NCBI RefSeq assembly: GCF_033978785.1
Contig: NC_084738.1
Location: forward strand, 61,992,179-62,056,178
From: Entelurus aequoreus
Lineage: Eukaryota; Chordata; Actinopteri; Syngnathiformes; Syngnathidae
Direction of reading: 5' to 3'
Length of the DNA: 64,000 nucleotides
The notes under the pieces were generated by a model. The model searched no databases. It saw only the letters and a list, made by a program, of their open reading frames with translations, and was not told the DNA's origin. Position 1 is the stretch's first letter. Every line of letters starts with the position of its first letter. The position numbers and the translations under genes are program-made. Below, piece by piece: positions 10,231 to 19,668 of the stretch.

Positions 10231-13200
10231 TTCTTTCGTGTATCGTCTTCATATGTCCATCTTCGTGTCGTGTAGCCACTCCCTCGTCTCAGGTCCCACT
10301 TGGAAGAGGCCCTCCTCTGAAGGTGGTCTATGCCGGGGACAGGTGGTGATGATGTGGTCGGCAGTCTGCTCAGGCTCCCCGCACTCACACGCTGCACTGT
10401 CTGTTAGGCCCCACTTCTTCATGGACGCTTTGAAGCAACCAACCCCTGTGCGAAGGCGGTTCAGGAGGGTCCATTGCCGGCGAGGTAGATCTTCTCCCTC
10501 CACGCCACCTCCAGGATCCTGGATGTAATGGTGTAGGCGTGTCTGTCCTGCTGACTCCCACTCCTGCTTCCATTCCGCTGCCAGCCAGGCTTTGGTTGTC
10601 AGATCCTCCGGGATGGAAATAAGCATCTCTTGTGCGGCCTGATTGTATGGGTGGCGGGACTTGAGTCTGCTTGGAGGTGTTGCCATGGTGGTGGTTTCAT
10701 GGAGGAGGTGCCAGCTGTGTTCCTGGGCTTTCCTTGCCAGGGCGAGGGTAGCGGCCTCTCGCCGTAGGCCGGCTGGCGCTATCCCTGCTAGGACTGGCAG
10801 GTAGAACACGGGGGTGGGTTTCAGGCAGCCACTTATGATCCGGAGGGCATTGTTGATGGCCCTATCGACCTTCTTGGCATGTGGGCTTCTACACCAGGTT
10901 GGGGCACAGTACTCAGCTGCAGAGAATACGAGGGCTTGTGTGGAGATACGTAGTACCTTGGCCGAGGCCCCCCAGGTTGTACCAGCTAGGCGCCGGATGA
11001 GTGAGACCCTTGCTGTTACTTTAGCCCTCACTTCATCCAAATGTTGTTTGTAGGACAGTGTCCTGTCCAAGCGTACGCCCAGGTACTTTGGGGCCTGCTG
11101 GAACTCCAGGGGTTTGTTGTCGACTAAGATCTCCAGCTCCCTTCTTGCTTCCCTGTTGCAGAGGTGGAATGCTGCTGATATAGTCTTTCCCTTACTGAGC
11201 TGCAGTCGCCAGCTTCGAAGGTAGGCAGCCAGGACGTCCATGTCCTGATTGAGACCCTCTTCAACCGCCTTCCATGTGGGCCGGTGTAGCATGATGGCTA
11301 GGTCATCCGCATATCCATACCTTCTAGATGTCGTCAACGGTAGGTCAAAGATGTAGATGTTGAAGAGCATCGGTGAGAGGACAGACCCTTGTGGGACCCC
11401 GTTTCTCAGCCTCCTGAGCCTGCTGCGCTGGCCATCACTGGTCTGGAGAATGAAGCTGCGGTTTGACAGCATCTCCATGATGAAGTTGACCATATGACGG
11501 TCCGGGATTGTTCTCAGCAGCTTCAGGTGGAGTCCACGGTGCCAGACGGTATCGTAAGCAGCAGTCAGGTCCAGTAGTACCACCCCAGCTTTGGTTTTGG
11601 CCTGGAAGCTGTCCTCGAGATCTTGTGTGAGAAGGGTTACCTGGTCCACTGTAGTCCTGCCCCGACGGAAGCCAGCCTGTTCCCTCGGAAGTTGTGAGTC
11701 AACTACTGGCTCAATTCGGCTGTGTATCATCCTCTCTAGGATTTTAAAAGGGACGCACAGCAACGAGATTGGTCTGTAGGACTTGGGGTCATCCGCAGGT
11801 TTGTTGGGTTTCAAGAGGGCTATGACAGCGGCCCGTCGCCATGCCCTTGGGAGCTTGGACCTCCGGAGGCACGCAGAGAAGAATGCACGCAGCCAGGCAG
11901 ATGTTATTTCGCTCTGGTGGATCACAAACTCTGGGTGGATGTTGTCGGAGCCTGGTGCCTTGCCTTGTTTGAGTTTGGCCATAGCGTCCTTGAGCTCAGC
12001 TGGTGTGAAATCTCCTGACAGGTTGGCATTAACACTGGCCGCCCTAGAGAGACTGGATACCTCGTGGGATGTTGAGCGGGCAAACTCTTTGTCTGCGTCT
12101 GGGAAGCGGCCATTTTTCAGGAGTTGGGCTGCGATGGAGTTTGCTGTCACAGGGCACTTGGGAGGCGGTGTACTTCTTCCTGAGAGCTGGTTTATGGTCT
12201 GCCACGCTTTACGGCTGGAGTGGGTAAAGTCAATCGACTCAACGACCTCTGTCCATCTAGCCCTGCGAGTGGCGTCCAGCTTCTCAAGCAGTGCCGTTGC
12301 TGTCGCATTCACTTCAGCTCTTGAGCTAGCCTGCTGGTGGGCTCGCAGGAGGTGGTTGCACTCCTCGTTCCAACCCGGGATGTAGTTTGCATTGTAGCCT
12401 CGTGGTATGGTTTTCTTCGCTGCCCCTGTCAGCACTTCACAGTAGGCTGCATATGCAGCATCCACATTAGGTGTGTCTGGGTCCGGGAGGGTGACAGATC
12501 TTCTCTCTGTGTCAACAGAAAAAGCATGCCAGTTGGCCTTCCGGAAATTCCATCTTTTGACAGGCTTCCCTGCGACCGGCTGCACCAGTGATGGTATTCT
12601 GATGACAGATGGTCGGTGGTGTGATCGGGGGAACCTGTCAATGACCCTTCTCTCTGGCATCGGGTCATTACTGTGGAACACAGCAAAGGCGAGGTCTGGG
12701 TTGGTGAAGGTGTTCCATCTGGAGGAGTAGAAGCTTGGTGGCTCTTTGGGGTCAAACAGGAGATGGGCGTTGGCATTGGAGGCCCAATCGCTCAGCGTCT
12801 CCCCATCCGGTGTTGTGTGGGAGTATCCCCAGTCGGTGTGCTGGCAGTTAAAATCCCCGGCGTAGATGGCGGGTGCCGGGGTAGTTGGGAGGGCCGATGT
12901 GGACAGTACAGATGGTGGGGGCTTGTACACGTTCACAACCGTTGTTGTCTGTATCCTCGTGGACATCCACTCGAGACTAGCGCCTGGAGGGGATTGGCCT
13001 GTGGCTGTCCAGCTGAGGTCAGACCTGACAAAGGTGGCCATCCCGTGCTGCCTGCTGAGGATGGAGCCGGCGAGGTGGAACCCGGGCAACCTGAGAAAGT
13101 CTGCTTTTCCACAGTGCGTCTCCTGAAGGAGGACGGCCGCGACTTCATGGGAGTCGGCGAGGTGGCGTATGATGTCCAGTTTGGCGGTGGTGAGGCCCTC

Positions 13201-13405
13201 GACATTTAGCTGGAGCACTGTCAGGCCCTGGCGCTCGATGGTCGGGATGGCTGCCCGCCCTGACATGGGCTTGCGTCCCTCCGGCCTCTTGCGCCCTGAT
13301 CTGACAGCTTGACGATTGGTTGGCGACATTCGTTTCATGAGCTGGTCTTGCACCATATCTCATTACTTGCAGGGGAGGCCGCGTGGAGGCTGTCGTCTTC
13401 TCCCT
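10231..13405 (-). mobile_element. Compact single-ORF LINE inserted in the minisatellite
   Basis: The element interrupts a minisatellite unit between GATCCAC and TATTGACTGG. CCAC at 10227-10230 and again at 13406-13409 is a possible 4-bp target duplication. On the minus strand it has only about 49 bp before the ATG and about 18 bp after the stop, and no poly(A) or microsatellite tail. The coding region is much more GC-rich than its surroundings. It may be the natural ORF2 unit of an element lacking ORF1, or a copy that lost an upstream ORF1. Confidence 0.85.
10249..13356 (-). CDS. Intact LINE ORF: AP-type endonuclease + reverse transcriptase, 1035 aa
   Basis: The frame encodes the retrotransposition enzyme that nicks target DNA and copies its own RNA. 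Residues 45-255 are an exonuclease-endonuclease-phosphatase fold (LTVLQLNVEGL, LLQETH with E79, AGDFNCQHTDWG with D168). The usual SDH motif reads SHHRPS near 245-250, an unusual substitution. The RT occupies about 500-790: SYRPISLLCVPFKILERM, LLDLTAAYDTV (D596), NGVPQGSVLSP and GYADDLA (D684, D685). The C-terminus holds a zinc-knuckle-like CEC-x8-H-x4-C (C990, C992, H1001, C1006) after QWTLLNRLRTGVG. No RNase H is seen. The frame has no stop or shift, so this copy is young. The first ATG at 13356 is used; M31 is an alternative start. Clade not assigned; it could be Jockey-, I/Nimb- or R1-related. Confidence 0.93.
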   Translation of the reverse strand: MVQDQLMKRMSPTNRQAVRSGRKRPEGRKPMSGRAAIPTIERQGLTVLQLNVEGLTTAKLDIIRHLADSHEVAAVLLQETHCGKADFLRLPGFHLAGSILSRQHGMATFVRSDLSWTATGQSPPGASLEWMSTRIQTTTVVNVYKPPPSVLSTSALPTTPAPAIYAGDFNCQHTDWGYSHTTPDGETLSDWASNANAHLLFDPKEPPSFYSSRWNTFTNPDLAFAVFHSNDPMPERRVIDRFPRSHHRPSVIRIPSLVQPVAGKPVKRWNFRKANWHAFSVDTERRSVTLPDPDTPNVDAAYAAYCEVLTGAAKKTIPRGYNANYIPGWNEECNHLLRAHQQASSRAEVNATATALLEKLDATRRARWTEVVESIDFTHSSRKAWQTINQLSGRSTPPPKCPVTANSIAAQLLKNGRFPDADKEFARSTSHEVSSLSRAASVNANLSGDFTPAELKDAMAKLKQGKAPGSDNIHPEFVIHQSEITSAWLRAFFSACLRRSKLPRAWRRAAVIALLKPNKPADDPKSYRPISLLCVPFKILERMIHSRIEPVVDSQLPREQAGFRRGRTTVDQVTLLTQDLEDSFQAKTKAGVVLLDLTAAYDTVWHRGLHLKLLRTIPDRHMVNFIMEMLSNRSFILQTSDGQRSRLRRLRNGVPQGSVLSPMLFNIYIFDLPLTTSRRYGYADDLAIMLHRPTWKAVEEGLNQDMDVLAAYLRSWRLQLSKGKTISAAFHLCNREARRELEILVDNKPLEFQQAPKYLGVRLDRTLSYKQHLDEVRAKVTARVSLIRRLAGTTWGASAKVLRISTQALVFSAAEYCAPTWCRSPHAKKVDRAINNALRIISGCLKPTPVFYLPVLAGIAPAGLRREAATLALARKAQEHSWHLLHETTTMATPPSRLKSRHPYNQAAQEMLISIPEDLTTKAWLAAEWKQEWESAGQTRLHHYIQDPGGGVEGEDLPRRQWTLLNRLRTGVGCFKASMKKWGLTDSAACECGEPEQTADHIITTCPRHRPPSEEGLFQVGPETREWLHDTKMDI

Positions 13406-13921
13406 CCACTATTGACTGGACTCTCACACTATTATGCTACATCCACTATGGACTGGACTCTCACACTACTATGCTCGATCCACTATGGACTGGACTCTCA
13501 CACTATTATGCTAGATCCACTATGGACTGGACTCTCACACTATTATGCTCGATCCACTATGGACTGGACTCTCACACTACTATGCTCGATCCACTATGGA
13601 CTGGACTCTCACACTATTATGTTAGATCCACTATGGACTGGACTCTCACACTATTATGTTAGATCCACTATGGACTGGACTCTCACACTATTATGTTAGA
13701 TGCACTATGGACTGGACTCTCACTATTATGTTAGATCCACTATGGACTGGACTCTCACACTATCATGCTATATCCACTATGGACTGGACTCTCACACTAT
13801 TATGTTAGATCCACTATGGACTGGAATCTCACACTATTATGTTAGATCCACTATGGACTGGACTCTCATTATTATGTTAGATCCACTATGGACTGGACTC
13901 TCACAATATTATGCTAGATCC
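13406..13921 (+). repeat. Minisatellite, ~35/37-bp unit, right block
   Basis: About fourteen units of the same repeat as at 9941-10230, with variants ATGCTCGATC, ATGTTAGATC and ATGCTATATC. It ends in the retroposon 3' sequence CCACTCGACGTCCATTGC. Because 35-37 bp repeats keep long frames open, several apparent proteins here (repeating W-T-L-T-L-L-C or G-L-D-S-H-T) are array artefacts. Confidence 0.92.
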
Positions 13922-14609
13922 ACTCGACGTCCATTGCACCGGTCGCCCTGCGGTCCTCTCCAAGCTTTCTCATTGTCCCATTGGGTTGAGTTTTTCCTTG
14001 CCCTAATGTGGGATCTGAACCGAGGATGTCGTTGTGGCTTGTGCAGCCCTTTGAGACACTCGTGATTTAGGGATATATATGTAAGTAAACATTGATTGAT
14101 TGACTAATTAACAGTAAATGAACAAGTCGATTAATAATTCATTTTCTACCGTTTGTCCTTCGTAATTTCGACAATACAATTGAAAATTACACAATATGTT
14201 AGCATATGTTAGCAGACAAGTTAGGAGCATTTGCTCGCTTGCTTACTATTAAAAGAAAGGTTGTCTAGTACATTCACTATCTAATTTAATGCCTAAATTG
14301 TTCTCTGAATGCAATAAGAAACATATGTTTAATGTGTCATAGGAGTTTCTGTTAAAATAAAGCCAATATAACATTTTTCATGGGTTTTTGACATTTTTTA
14401 AAGGTATCGAAATACATTGATGTGTAGTTTTGTGCAAACCTAATTCCGAAAAAGAACCCATCCTGTGCTACTTTAAGCTGATACAACTCCAGCAATGGAT
14501 GTCACACAGACTGCACACTCTTATGTTTTACATAACTACGCTGAACAAGTCTTGAATATTTAATACCTTGCATATTAATCATTTAAGCACTTACAAAAAA
14601 CTAAACGTC

Positions 14610-14634
14610 TGTGTGTGTGTGTGTGTGTGTGTGT
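14610..14634 (+). repeat. (TG)n microsatellite
   Basis: A run of about twelve TG units directly precedes TCCTCAG/G. It could act as the pyrimidine-rich part of a splice acceptor for the candidate exon that begins at 14641. Confidence 0.85.
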
Positions 14635-14640
14635 CCTCAG

Positions 14641-14851
14641 GCTGCTCACCGCTCTCAGTGGACGGCTGACTGCGCAGCTCAGGGAAGAGCGTCTCTGCTG
14701 GCACGCTGATGGTGCGCCGCAGAAGATGAACCCTGCTTGGCGCGCACCTTCTCCGCTGCTCCCGGAGGAACGTCTGACGGAGGGAGACAGGATGCCAGAA
14801 CAGAAGAACCCAGAACTGAGTCGGACAAGAAGGCCAACGGGGGGACAATAG
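14641..14851 (+). CDS. Candidate terminal exon of a host gene (unidentified)
   Basis: After a (TG)n-TCCTCAG acceptor, the frame is open for about 70 codons to TAG at 14849-14851. It reads LLTALSGRLTAQLREERLCW and then HADGAPQKMNPAWRAPSPLL. The first part is leucine- and charge-rich with coiled-coil character; the rest is polar and proline-rich. It is GC-rich, has normal-looking codon use and does not match any repeat family seen in the window, unlike most other open frames. No upstream exon is visible in the preceding 14 kb, which is all transposons, so it may be the last exon of a gene with a long intron, or chance. Function unknown. Confidence 0.3.
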
Positions 14852-15164
14852 CGTGACATTGATGCACGGCCCCTAGGGGGCGCTTATCGGCGGTGCTGTG
14901 GTTTACGCGGCGCGGCAACAATACAGCTGTTGATAAATGAGCAGCGTGGAATGAGAGAAAGGGCATCAGTCTATGTCAGGACTTATCTTGCAAAAAGCCT
15001 GCATGACCAATGTTTGCTAGTATGAGATTAAATGGACAAAGGGGGGCCAGATGACCTCGAACATCTTCGCCTTTTGTCTCCCAACTCTCACAAATAAGAA
15101 CACTCGACGACACCGCAATTGTGTTGGAGCTCAATGCATACGACAGACTTCGTACACCTTCTCC
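14852..15164. other. Spacer downstream of the candidate exon
   Basis: Mixed-composition sequence including CCCCTAGGGGGCGC and GCGGCGCGGCAACAATACAG. No polyadenylation signal clearly placed for the preceding exon and no repeat recognised. Confidence 0.4.
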
Positions 15165-16053
15165 ATGGACAAATTCAAGCACTTTTTAAAGGACTTTCAA
15201 GTAGGGCTGGGCAATATGGCCTTTTATTAATATCTCAAAATTTTTAGGCAGAAACGTTAAAAAATGAAACTCTACCAGGTTGTCATTTTTGTTTGTTGTT
15301 TTCTGTGTGTCGTGCTTTAGTTCCTGTCTTGCGCTGTTATTTTGGTGGCCTTTCCTGTTTTGTTGGTGTTTTCCTGTAGCAGCTTCACATCCTCCTTTGA
15401 GTGCTATTGCCTGACCTGCTTTGTATTGGCAATCAAGACTATTTCAGTTGTGCGGACTCTATCCTTCTTTGTGGGGACATTGTTGATTGTCATGTCATGT
15501 ACGGACACACACTGCAAGTCTTTGCGGTCGTCCAGCATGCTGTTTTTGTTTACTTTGTAGCCAATTCAGTTTTACTTACATTTTGCATAGCCATCCCTAT
15601 GCTTCAGTGCCTTTTCCTAGCGGGACTTGCCTTTTGTTCATTTTTGTTTTAAGCATTACATACCTTTTTACCTGCATGCTGTCTCCCGCTGTGCTCTGCA
15701 TATTGGGATCACGACAAACAATCCTCGACGCGTTCCGACTTCTACAAAGCAATTAACTACCTGCTGCCATCTACTGGAGTATTACATGGTTACCCTGCCA
15801 AGCACTATACAACACAGACACTGGCACATTATTATAATTATTGATTTGCAAAAAATATTTTTTGGACCAATTAGGTGAAGTTGCATAATTTCCCACGGCA
15901 CACCAGACAATATCTCACTTATTTAATTTTTTTCCATTTTATAATTAGCCTATTGAGTCAGACTGCCGAGAAATATGATGAACATTTCCAAGCATTTACA
16001 AGCACTTCACCCAAAATTCAAGCATTTTTCAAACCTTGAAAACACAACATTAA
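15165..16053 (+). mobile_element. Degenerate hAT-like repeat fragments
   Basis: 15165-15225 has TTCAAGCACTTTTTAAAGGA and AGGGCTGGGCAATATGGCC, characteristic ends of fish hAT-type repeats. From about 15283 to 15935 the text (AGTTCCTGTCTTGCGCTG, TTGTTGGTGTTTTCCTG, GGCAATCAAGACTATTT, CCCACGGCACACCAGAC) matches a second repeat family also present at 23405-23745. The open frames here carry no domain. 15990-16050 returns to the AAGCATTT/TTCAAGC motif, which continues after the TTAA element at 17741. Confidence 0.55.
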
Positions 16054-16443
16054 AGGCCTACTGAAACCCACTACTACCGACCACGCAGTCTGATAGTTTA
16101 TACATCAATGATGAAATCTTAACATTATAACACATGCCAATACGGCCGGGTTAACTTATAAAGTGACATTTTAAATTTGCCGCTAAACTTCCGGTTCGAA
16201 ACGCCTCTGAGGATGACGTATGCGCGTGACGTAGACCGGCGAACACGGGTATGCCTTCCACATTGAAGCCAATACGAAAAAGCTCTGTTTTCATTTCATA
16301 ATTCCACAGTATTCTGGACATCTGTGTTCGTGAATCTGTTGCAATCATGTTCATTGCATTATGGAGAAGGAAGCTGAGCAAGCAAAGAAGAAAGTTGTCG
16401 GTGCGAAATGGACGTATTTTTCGAACGTAGTCAGCAACAACAG

Positions 16444-16500
16444 TACACAGCCGGCGCTTCTTTGTTTACATTCCCGAAAGATGCAGTCAAGATGGAAGAA
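16444..16500 (+). pseudogene. THAP-domain-like fragment in the TTAA element
   Basis: One frame reads YTAGASLFTFPKDAVKM. The L-F-x-F-P-K-D string resembles the middle of THAP zinc fingers, a DNA-binding module found in P- and Kolobok-type transposases. The upstream part (METAKKKAVGGIGVLAAGYN-type text at 40663 on, with AGCSNT in the 42.7-kb copy) resembles the N-terminal C2CH half. Frames are broken in every copy here, so the call is motif-level only. Confidence 0.45.
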
Positions 16501-16630
16501 CTCGGATAACAGAGACTCTAACCAGGAGGACTTTTGACTTCGATACACAGACGCCTGTAGAGAACTGGGACAACACAGACTCTTACCAGGATTACTTTGA
16601 TTTGGATGACAAAGACACAGACGTGCTACT

Positions 16631-17343
16631 GTGAGTATGCAGCTTTGGCTTCTAAACATTTGATCGCTTGACCGTATGTGCGCAACTTTTTTTTGCGTAT
16701 GTACGTAACTTTTTTAAAATATATAAGCTTTATGAACCTTGGGTTAGGTGAACGGTCTTTTGGGCTGAGTGATTGTGTGTGTTGATCAGGTGTTTGAATT
16801 GTATTGGCGTGTTCTATGGAGCTAGGAGCTAGCATAGGAGCTAGGAGCTAGCATAACAAACACACAGGTGTTTTTATGCAGGATTAATTTGTGGCATATT
16901 AAATATAAGCCTGGTTGTGTTGTGGCTAATAGAGTATATATATGTCTTGTGTTTATTTACTGTTGTAGTCATTCCCAGCTGAATATCAGGTACCGTGAGT
17001 ATGCAGCCTTGGCTGCTAAACATTTGATAGCTTGACCGTATGTGCGCGTCACGTACGTAACTTTTTAAAAATATATAAGCTTTATGAACCTTGGGTTAGG
17101 TGAACGGTCTTTTGGGCTGAGTGATTGTGTGTGTTGATCAGGTGTTTGAATTGTATTGGCGTGTTCTATGGAGCTAGGAGCTAGCAGAGGAGCTAGGAGC
17201 TAGCGTAACAAACACGCAGGTGTTTTTATGCAGGATTAATTTGTGGCATATTAAATATAAGCCTGGTTGTGTTGTGGCTAATAGAGTATATATATGTCTT
17301 GTGTTTATTTACTGTTGTAGTCATTCCCAGCTGAATATCAGGT
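16631..17343 (+). repeat. Tandem duplication (~360-bp unit x2) inside the TTAA element
   Basis: The unit 16631-16994 starts GTGAGTATGCAGC and ends GCTGAATATCAGG. It is repeated almost exactly at 16995-17343. Each unit contains its own internal doublet GGAGCTAGGAGCTAGC. GTGAGT at the start of both units resembles a splice donor after the THAP-like exon. Confidence 0.9.
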
Positions 17344-17740
17344 CACCCCCGGCTCTCACAGCATCTTCCCTATCTGAATAGCTTCAACTCCCCACTAGTC
17401 CTTCACTTGCACTTTACTCATCCACAAATCTTTCATCCTCGCTCAAATTAATGGGGAAATTGTCGCTTTCTCGGTCCGAATCTCTCTCACTTCATGCGGC
17501 CATCATTGTAAACAATAGGGAACTGTGCGTATATGTTCAACTGACTACGTCACGCTACTTCCGGTAGGGGTAAGCCTTTTTTTTATCAGATACCAAAAGT
17601 TGCAATCTTTATCGTCGTTGTTCTATACTAAATCCTTTCAGCAAAAATATGGCAATATCGCGAAATGATCAAGTATAACACATAGAATAGATCTGCTATC
17701 CCCGTTTAAATAAAAAAAATTCATTTCAGTAGGCCTTTAA

Positions 17741-18308
17741 AATCCAAGCATTTTCAAGGTTTTTAAGCACCCGTACGAACCCTGATATGATTACATACCG
17801 TCAATGCCAACGTAGCATAACATTATTTATATAAAGAAACAACAAACATTACTGCCAGAAAATGGAGGTGCATGCTATACTGTACAGTCATATATTTTTT
17901 AAATTTATTTTGAAATTAGTGATTTTTTTAAAACATTTTTTTTCATCAAAATATTCACATTTTTGAATTTGGATTAATTGCAGTAAATGACTTGCTTGCA
18001 TAACTAAAATAAACTTTAAAAAAAGACCTCACTATTTTGTCACAAATGCAATTGTACTGAAATAATGTCATACAGGGACATATCAAAATGTTTTACTTGA
18101 ATGCATGTCATTTATTTGCTCAGAACCTGCTCACAGTTGTATCTAAAGTCCTGTCAGGGTGTGTTTTAAAGTGAAATTTTGCACGCCAGTTGGAGTCTCC
18201 TCACTCATCTTTAAAATAAACTGTACAAATAATCGTGTTTATACGTGATTATAGCGAAAAAAATACAATTACAATGTTTAATATAATTTATGTTTTTAAT
18301 CATTTTCA
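17741..18308. other. AT-rich spacer, continuation of a disrupted repeat
   Basis: 17741-17790 (TCCAAGCATTTTCAAGGTTT) continues the sequence interrupted at 16050 by the TTAA element. The rest is AT-rich with no gene signal. Confidence 0.45.
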
Positions 18309-18913
18309 TTCTATTAATTTTCTATAAGTTTTTATTACTCTGGTAGTATAAAACGTTATTTTATATATCACCGTATGCAGGTACATCCCAATAAAATTGA
18401 ATTTTTTCTTCTTTTATCCATTTTATTACGTGGACCATCGCTTTACGGACCCCACTCTTTGCATACTTTTGCATTTACAAGCTTTTAGATCGTGCCAAAT
18501 ATTCCTCTGTGTAGGAACGCTTCATTTATTTATTTTGCGTCCCGCTGGCAGGCATTTTTGTGCTTGCTTGTATTGAAAAGATTGAAAAAGCCTGCTTCGT
18601 ACCCCGGCAAATGTTTTTTTAATTGTGCTGAGAACTGATTTTTCTGGAAAAATAGGCCAAAAGTGGACTTTTTTCACAGCGGGAGGAGACGACTATCTCT
18701 CGTTCAGCGGCGCCTCTCCCAAAGCACACACACACCCTCTCCCTTTTCTCCCTCTATTTGCTTGTTGTGAGCTGCTTCTCATGAGCGCTTTGCCGATAAT
18801 ATACTGTAAGTGGATTTTATTTCTTAAAAAGTTGATTATTGTAGCGATATGGTTGTTGAATGTAATTTTTTTTTCTGATTTCTGATTGTTTGTGAGGGCA
18901 CCAAAAGAGACTT

Positions 18914-19216
18914 CTTGCTCAGTGGCCTTGTGGTTAGAGTGTCCGTCCTGAGATCGGTAGGTCGTGAGTTCAAACCCCGGCCGAGTCATACCAAAGACTA
19001 TAAAAAAGGGACCCATTACCTCCCTGCTTGGCACTCAGCATCAACGGTTGGAATTGGGCGTTAAATCACCAAAAATGATTCGCGGGCGCGGCCAGCGCTG
19101 CTGCTCACTGCTCCCCTCACCTCCCAGGGGGTGAACAAGGGGATGGGTCAAATGTAGAGAGGAATTTCACCACACCTAGTGTGTGTGTGACTATCAGTGG
19201 TACTTTAACTTTTAAA
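18914..19216 (+). mobile_element. tRNA-derived SINE
   Basis: The head TGCTCAGTGGCCTTGTGGTT, AGAGTGT and GGTCGTGAGTTCAAACC looks like RNA polymerase III A and B boxes of a tRNA-like promoter. The body contains CTTGGCACTCAGCATCAA and CCCCTCACCTCCCAGGGGGT. The tail is ACTTTAACTTTTA. Other copies are at 22029-22300 (minus) and 36551-36712 (internally deleted). Confidence 0.85.
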
Positions 19217-19410
19217 AATTAAAATATTATTATTAATTTTCTATAAGTTTGTATTACTCTGGTAGTATAAAACTTCATTTTATATATCACCGTATGCAGG
19301 TACATCCCAATAAAATAGCCTTTTTTTCTTCTGTCATACATTTTATTACGTGAACAATGGCTATACGAACTGACTTTTCTGGAAAAATAGGCCAAAAGTG
19401 GACTTATTTC

Positions 19411-19668
19411 ACACCAGCAATCGGAGTGTTGCTGGTTACTGGGGTTCAATTCCCACCTTCTACCTTCCTAGTCACGTCCGTTGTGTCCTTGGGCAAGACA
19501 CTTCACCCTTTGCCTCTGATGGCTGCTGGTTAGCGCCTTGCATGGCAGCTCCCTCCATCAGTGTGTGAATGTGTGTGTGAATGGGTGAATGTGGAAATAC
19601 TGTCAAAGCGCTTTGAGTACCTTGAAGGTAGAAAAGCGCTATACAAGTATAACCCATTTATCATTTAT
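19411..19668 (+). mobile_element. tRNA-derived SINE, head truncated (AAGCGCTTTGAGTACCTTG body)
   Basis: A B-box-like GGGGTTCAATTCCC is followed by GTGTCCTTGGGCAAGACAC, GTGAATGGGTGAATGTGG, AAAGCGCTTTGAGTACCTTG and a tail ACCCATTTATCATTTATT. It is related in the GGGCAAGACAC and AGCGCT segments to the reverse SINE at 36744-36984. It interrupts the second copy of the local duplication. Confidence 0.75.

Larger units (their letters stand above)
9831..14104 (+). mobile_element. 5'-truncated LINE/retroposon 3' end with internal minisatellite, tail (ATTG)n
   Basis: The left edge is a truncated GC-rich block (GTCGGGACCCGGGGTGGACC, GACGTCTCTGCGCTGCTGACC). A minisatellite follows. The right end reads GGACGTCCATTGCACCGG-like sequence, CTTTGAGACACTCGTGATTTAG and AAACATTGATTGATTGA. 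The same 3' end occurs on the minus strand at 39344-39945 and, severely 5'-truncated, at 49599-49698. The (ATTG)n tail and 5' truncation indicate target-primed retrotransposition of an L2-like family. The minisatellite inside it was later split by the LINE at 10231-13405. Confidence 0.75.
8007..14441 (-). mobile_element. Second copy of the GGTACCGGTAC-ended MITE, hugely expanded by nested insertions
   Basis: The left end TAAGGTTGTACGGTATACC (8007) and the right part (14105-14441) match the 7118-7813 element in inverse orientation. The shared text TAGATAGAACATGCTAAAAC (before 8765) and GTAAGCAGATATT (9819-9830) is continuous in the unsplit copy, so the 1.05-kb MITE at 8767-9818 is one insertion. 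AACAGTAAATGAACAAG (14109 on) resumes the element after a second, 4.3-kb insertion (9831-14104). Without the insertions it would be about 1.1 kb. Confidence 0.7.
16054..17736 (-). mobile_element. TTAA-type (Kolobok-like) transposon, full length with internal duplication
   Basis: The ends are AGGCCTACTGAAA (16054) and TTTCAGTAGGCCT (17736), flanked by TTAA at 16050-16053 and 17737-17740. The strand is given relative to the LINE-like arm. The left arm carries ETS/CRE-like motifs (ACTTCCGG, TGACGTA) and, on the plus strand, a THAP-like remnant. The right arm carries the acidic-protein region antisense (ATTAATGGGGAAATTGTCGC). The copy is longer than its relatives because a ~360-bp central segment is tandemly duplicated and the LINE-like 2A region is missing. 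Confidence 0.88.

Noticed and set aside
11783..12385. Plus-strand 200-codon frame, and the 178-codon frame at 12673-13209
   Set aside because: Antisense shadows of the intact LINE ORF, which explains all coding signal there.
9941..13921. CRISPR-like array of ~36-bp repeats
   Set aside because: The units are contiguous with no spacers, and the sequence is vertebrate; it is a minisatellite.
15342..15878. Cluster of hydrophobic 70-90-codon frames
   Set aside because: They lie in a dispersed repeat shared with 23.4 kb, are short and overlap in several frames.
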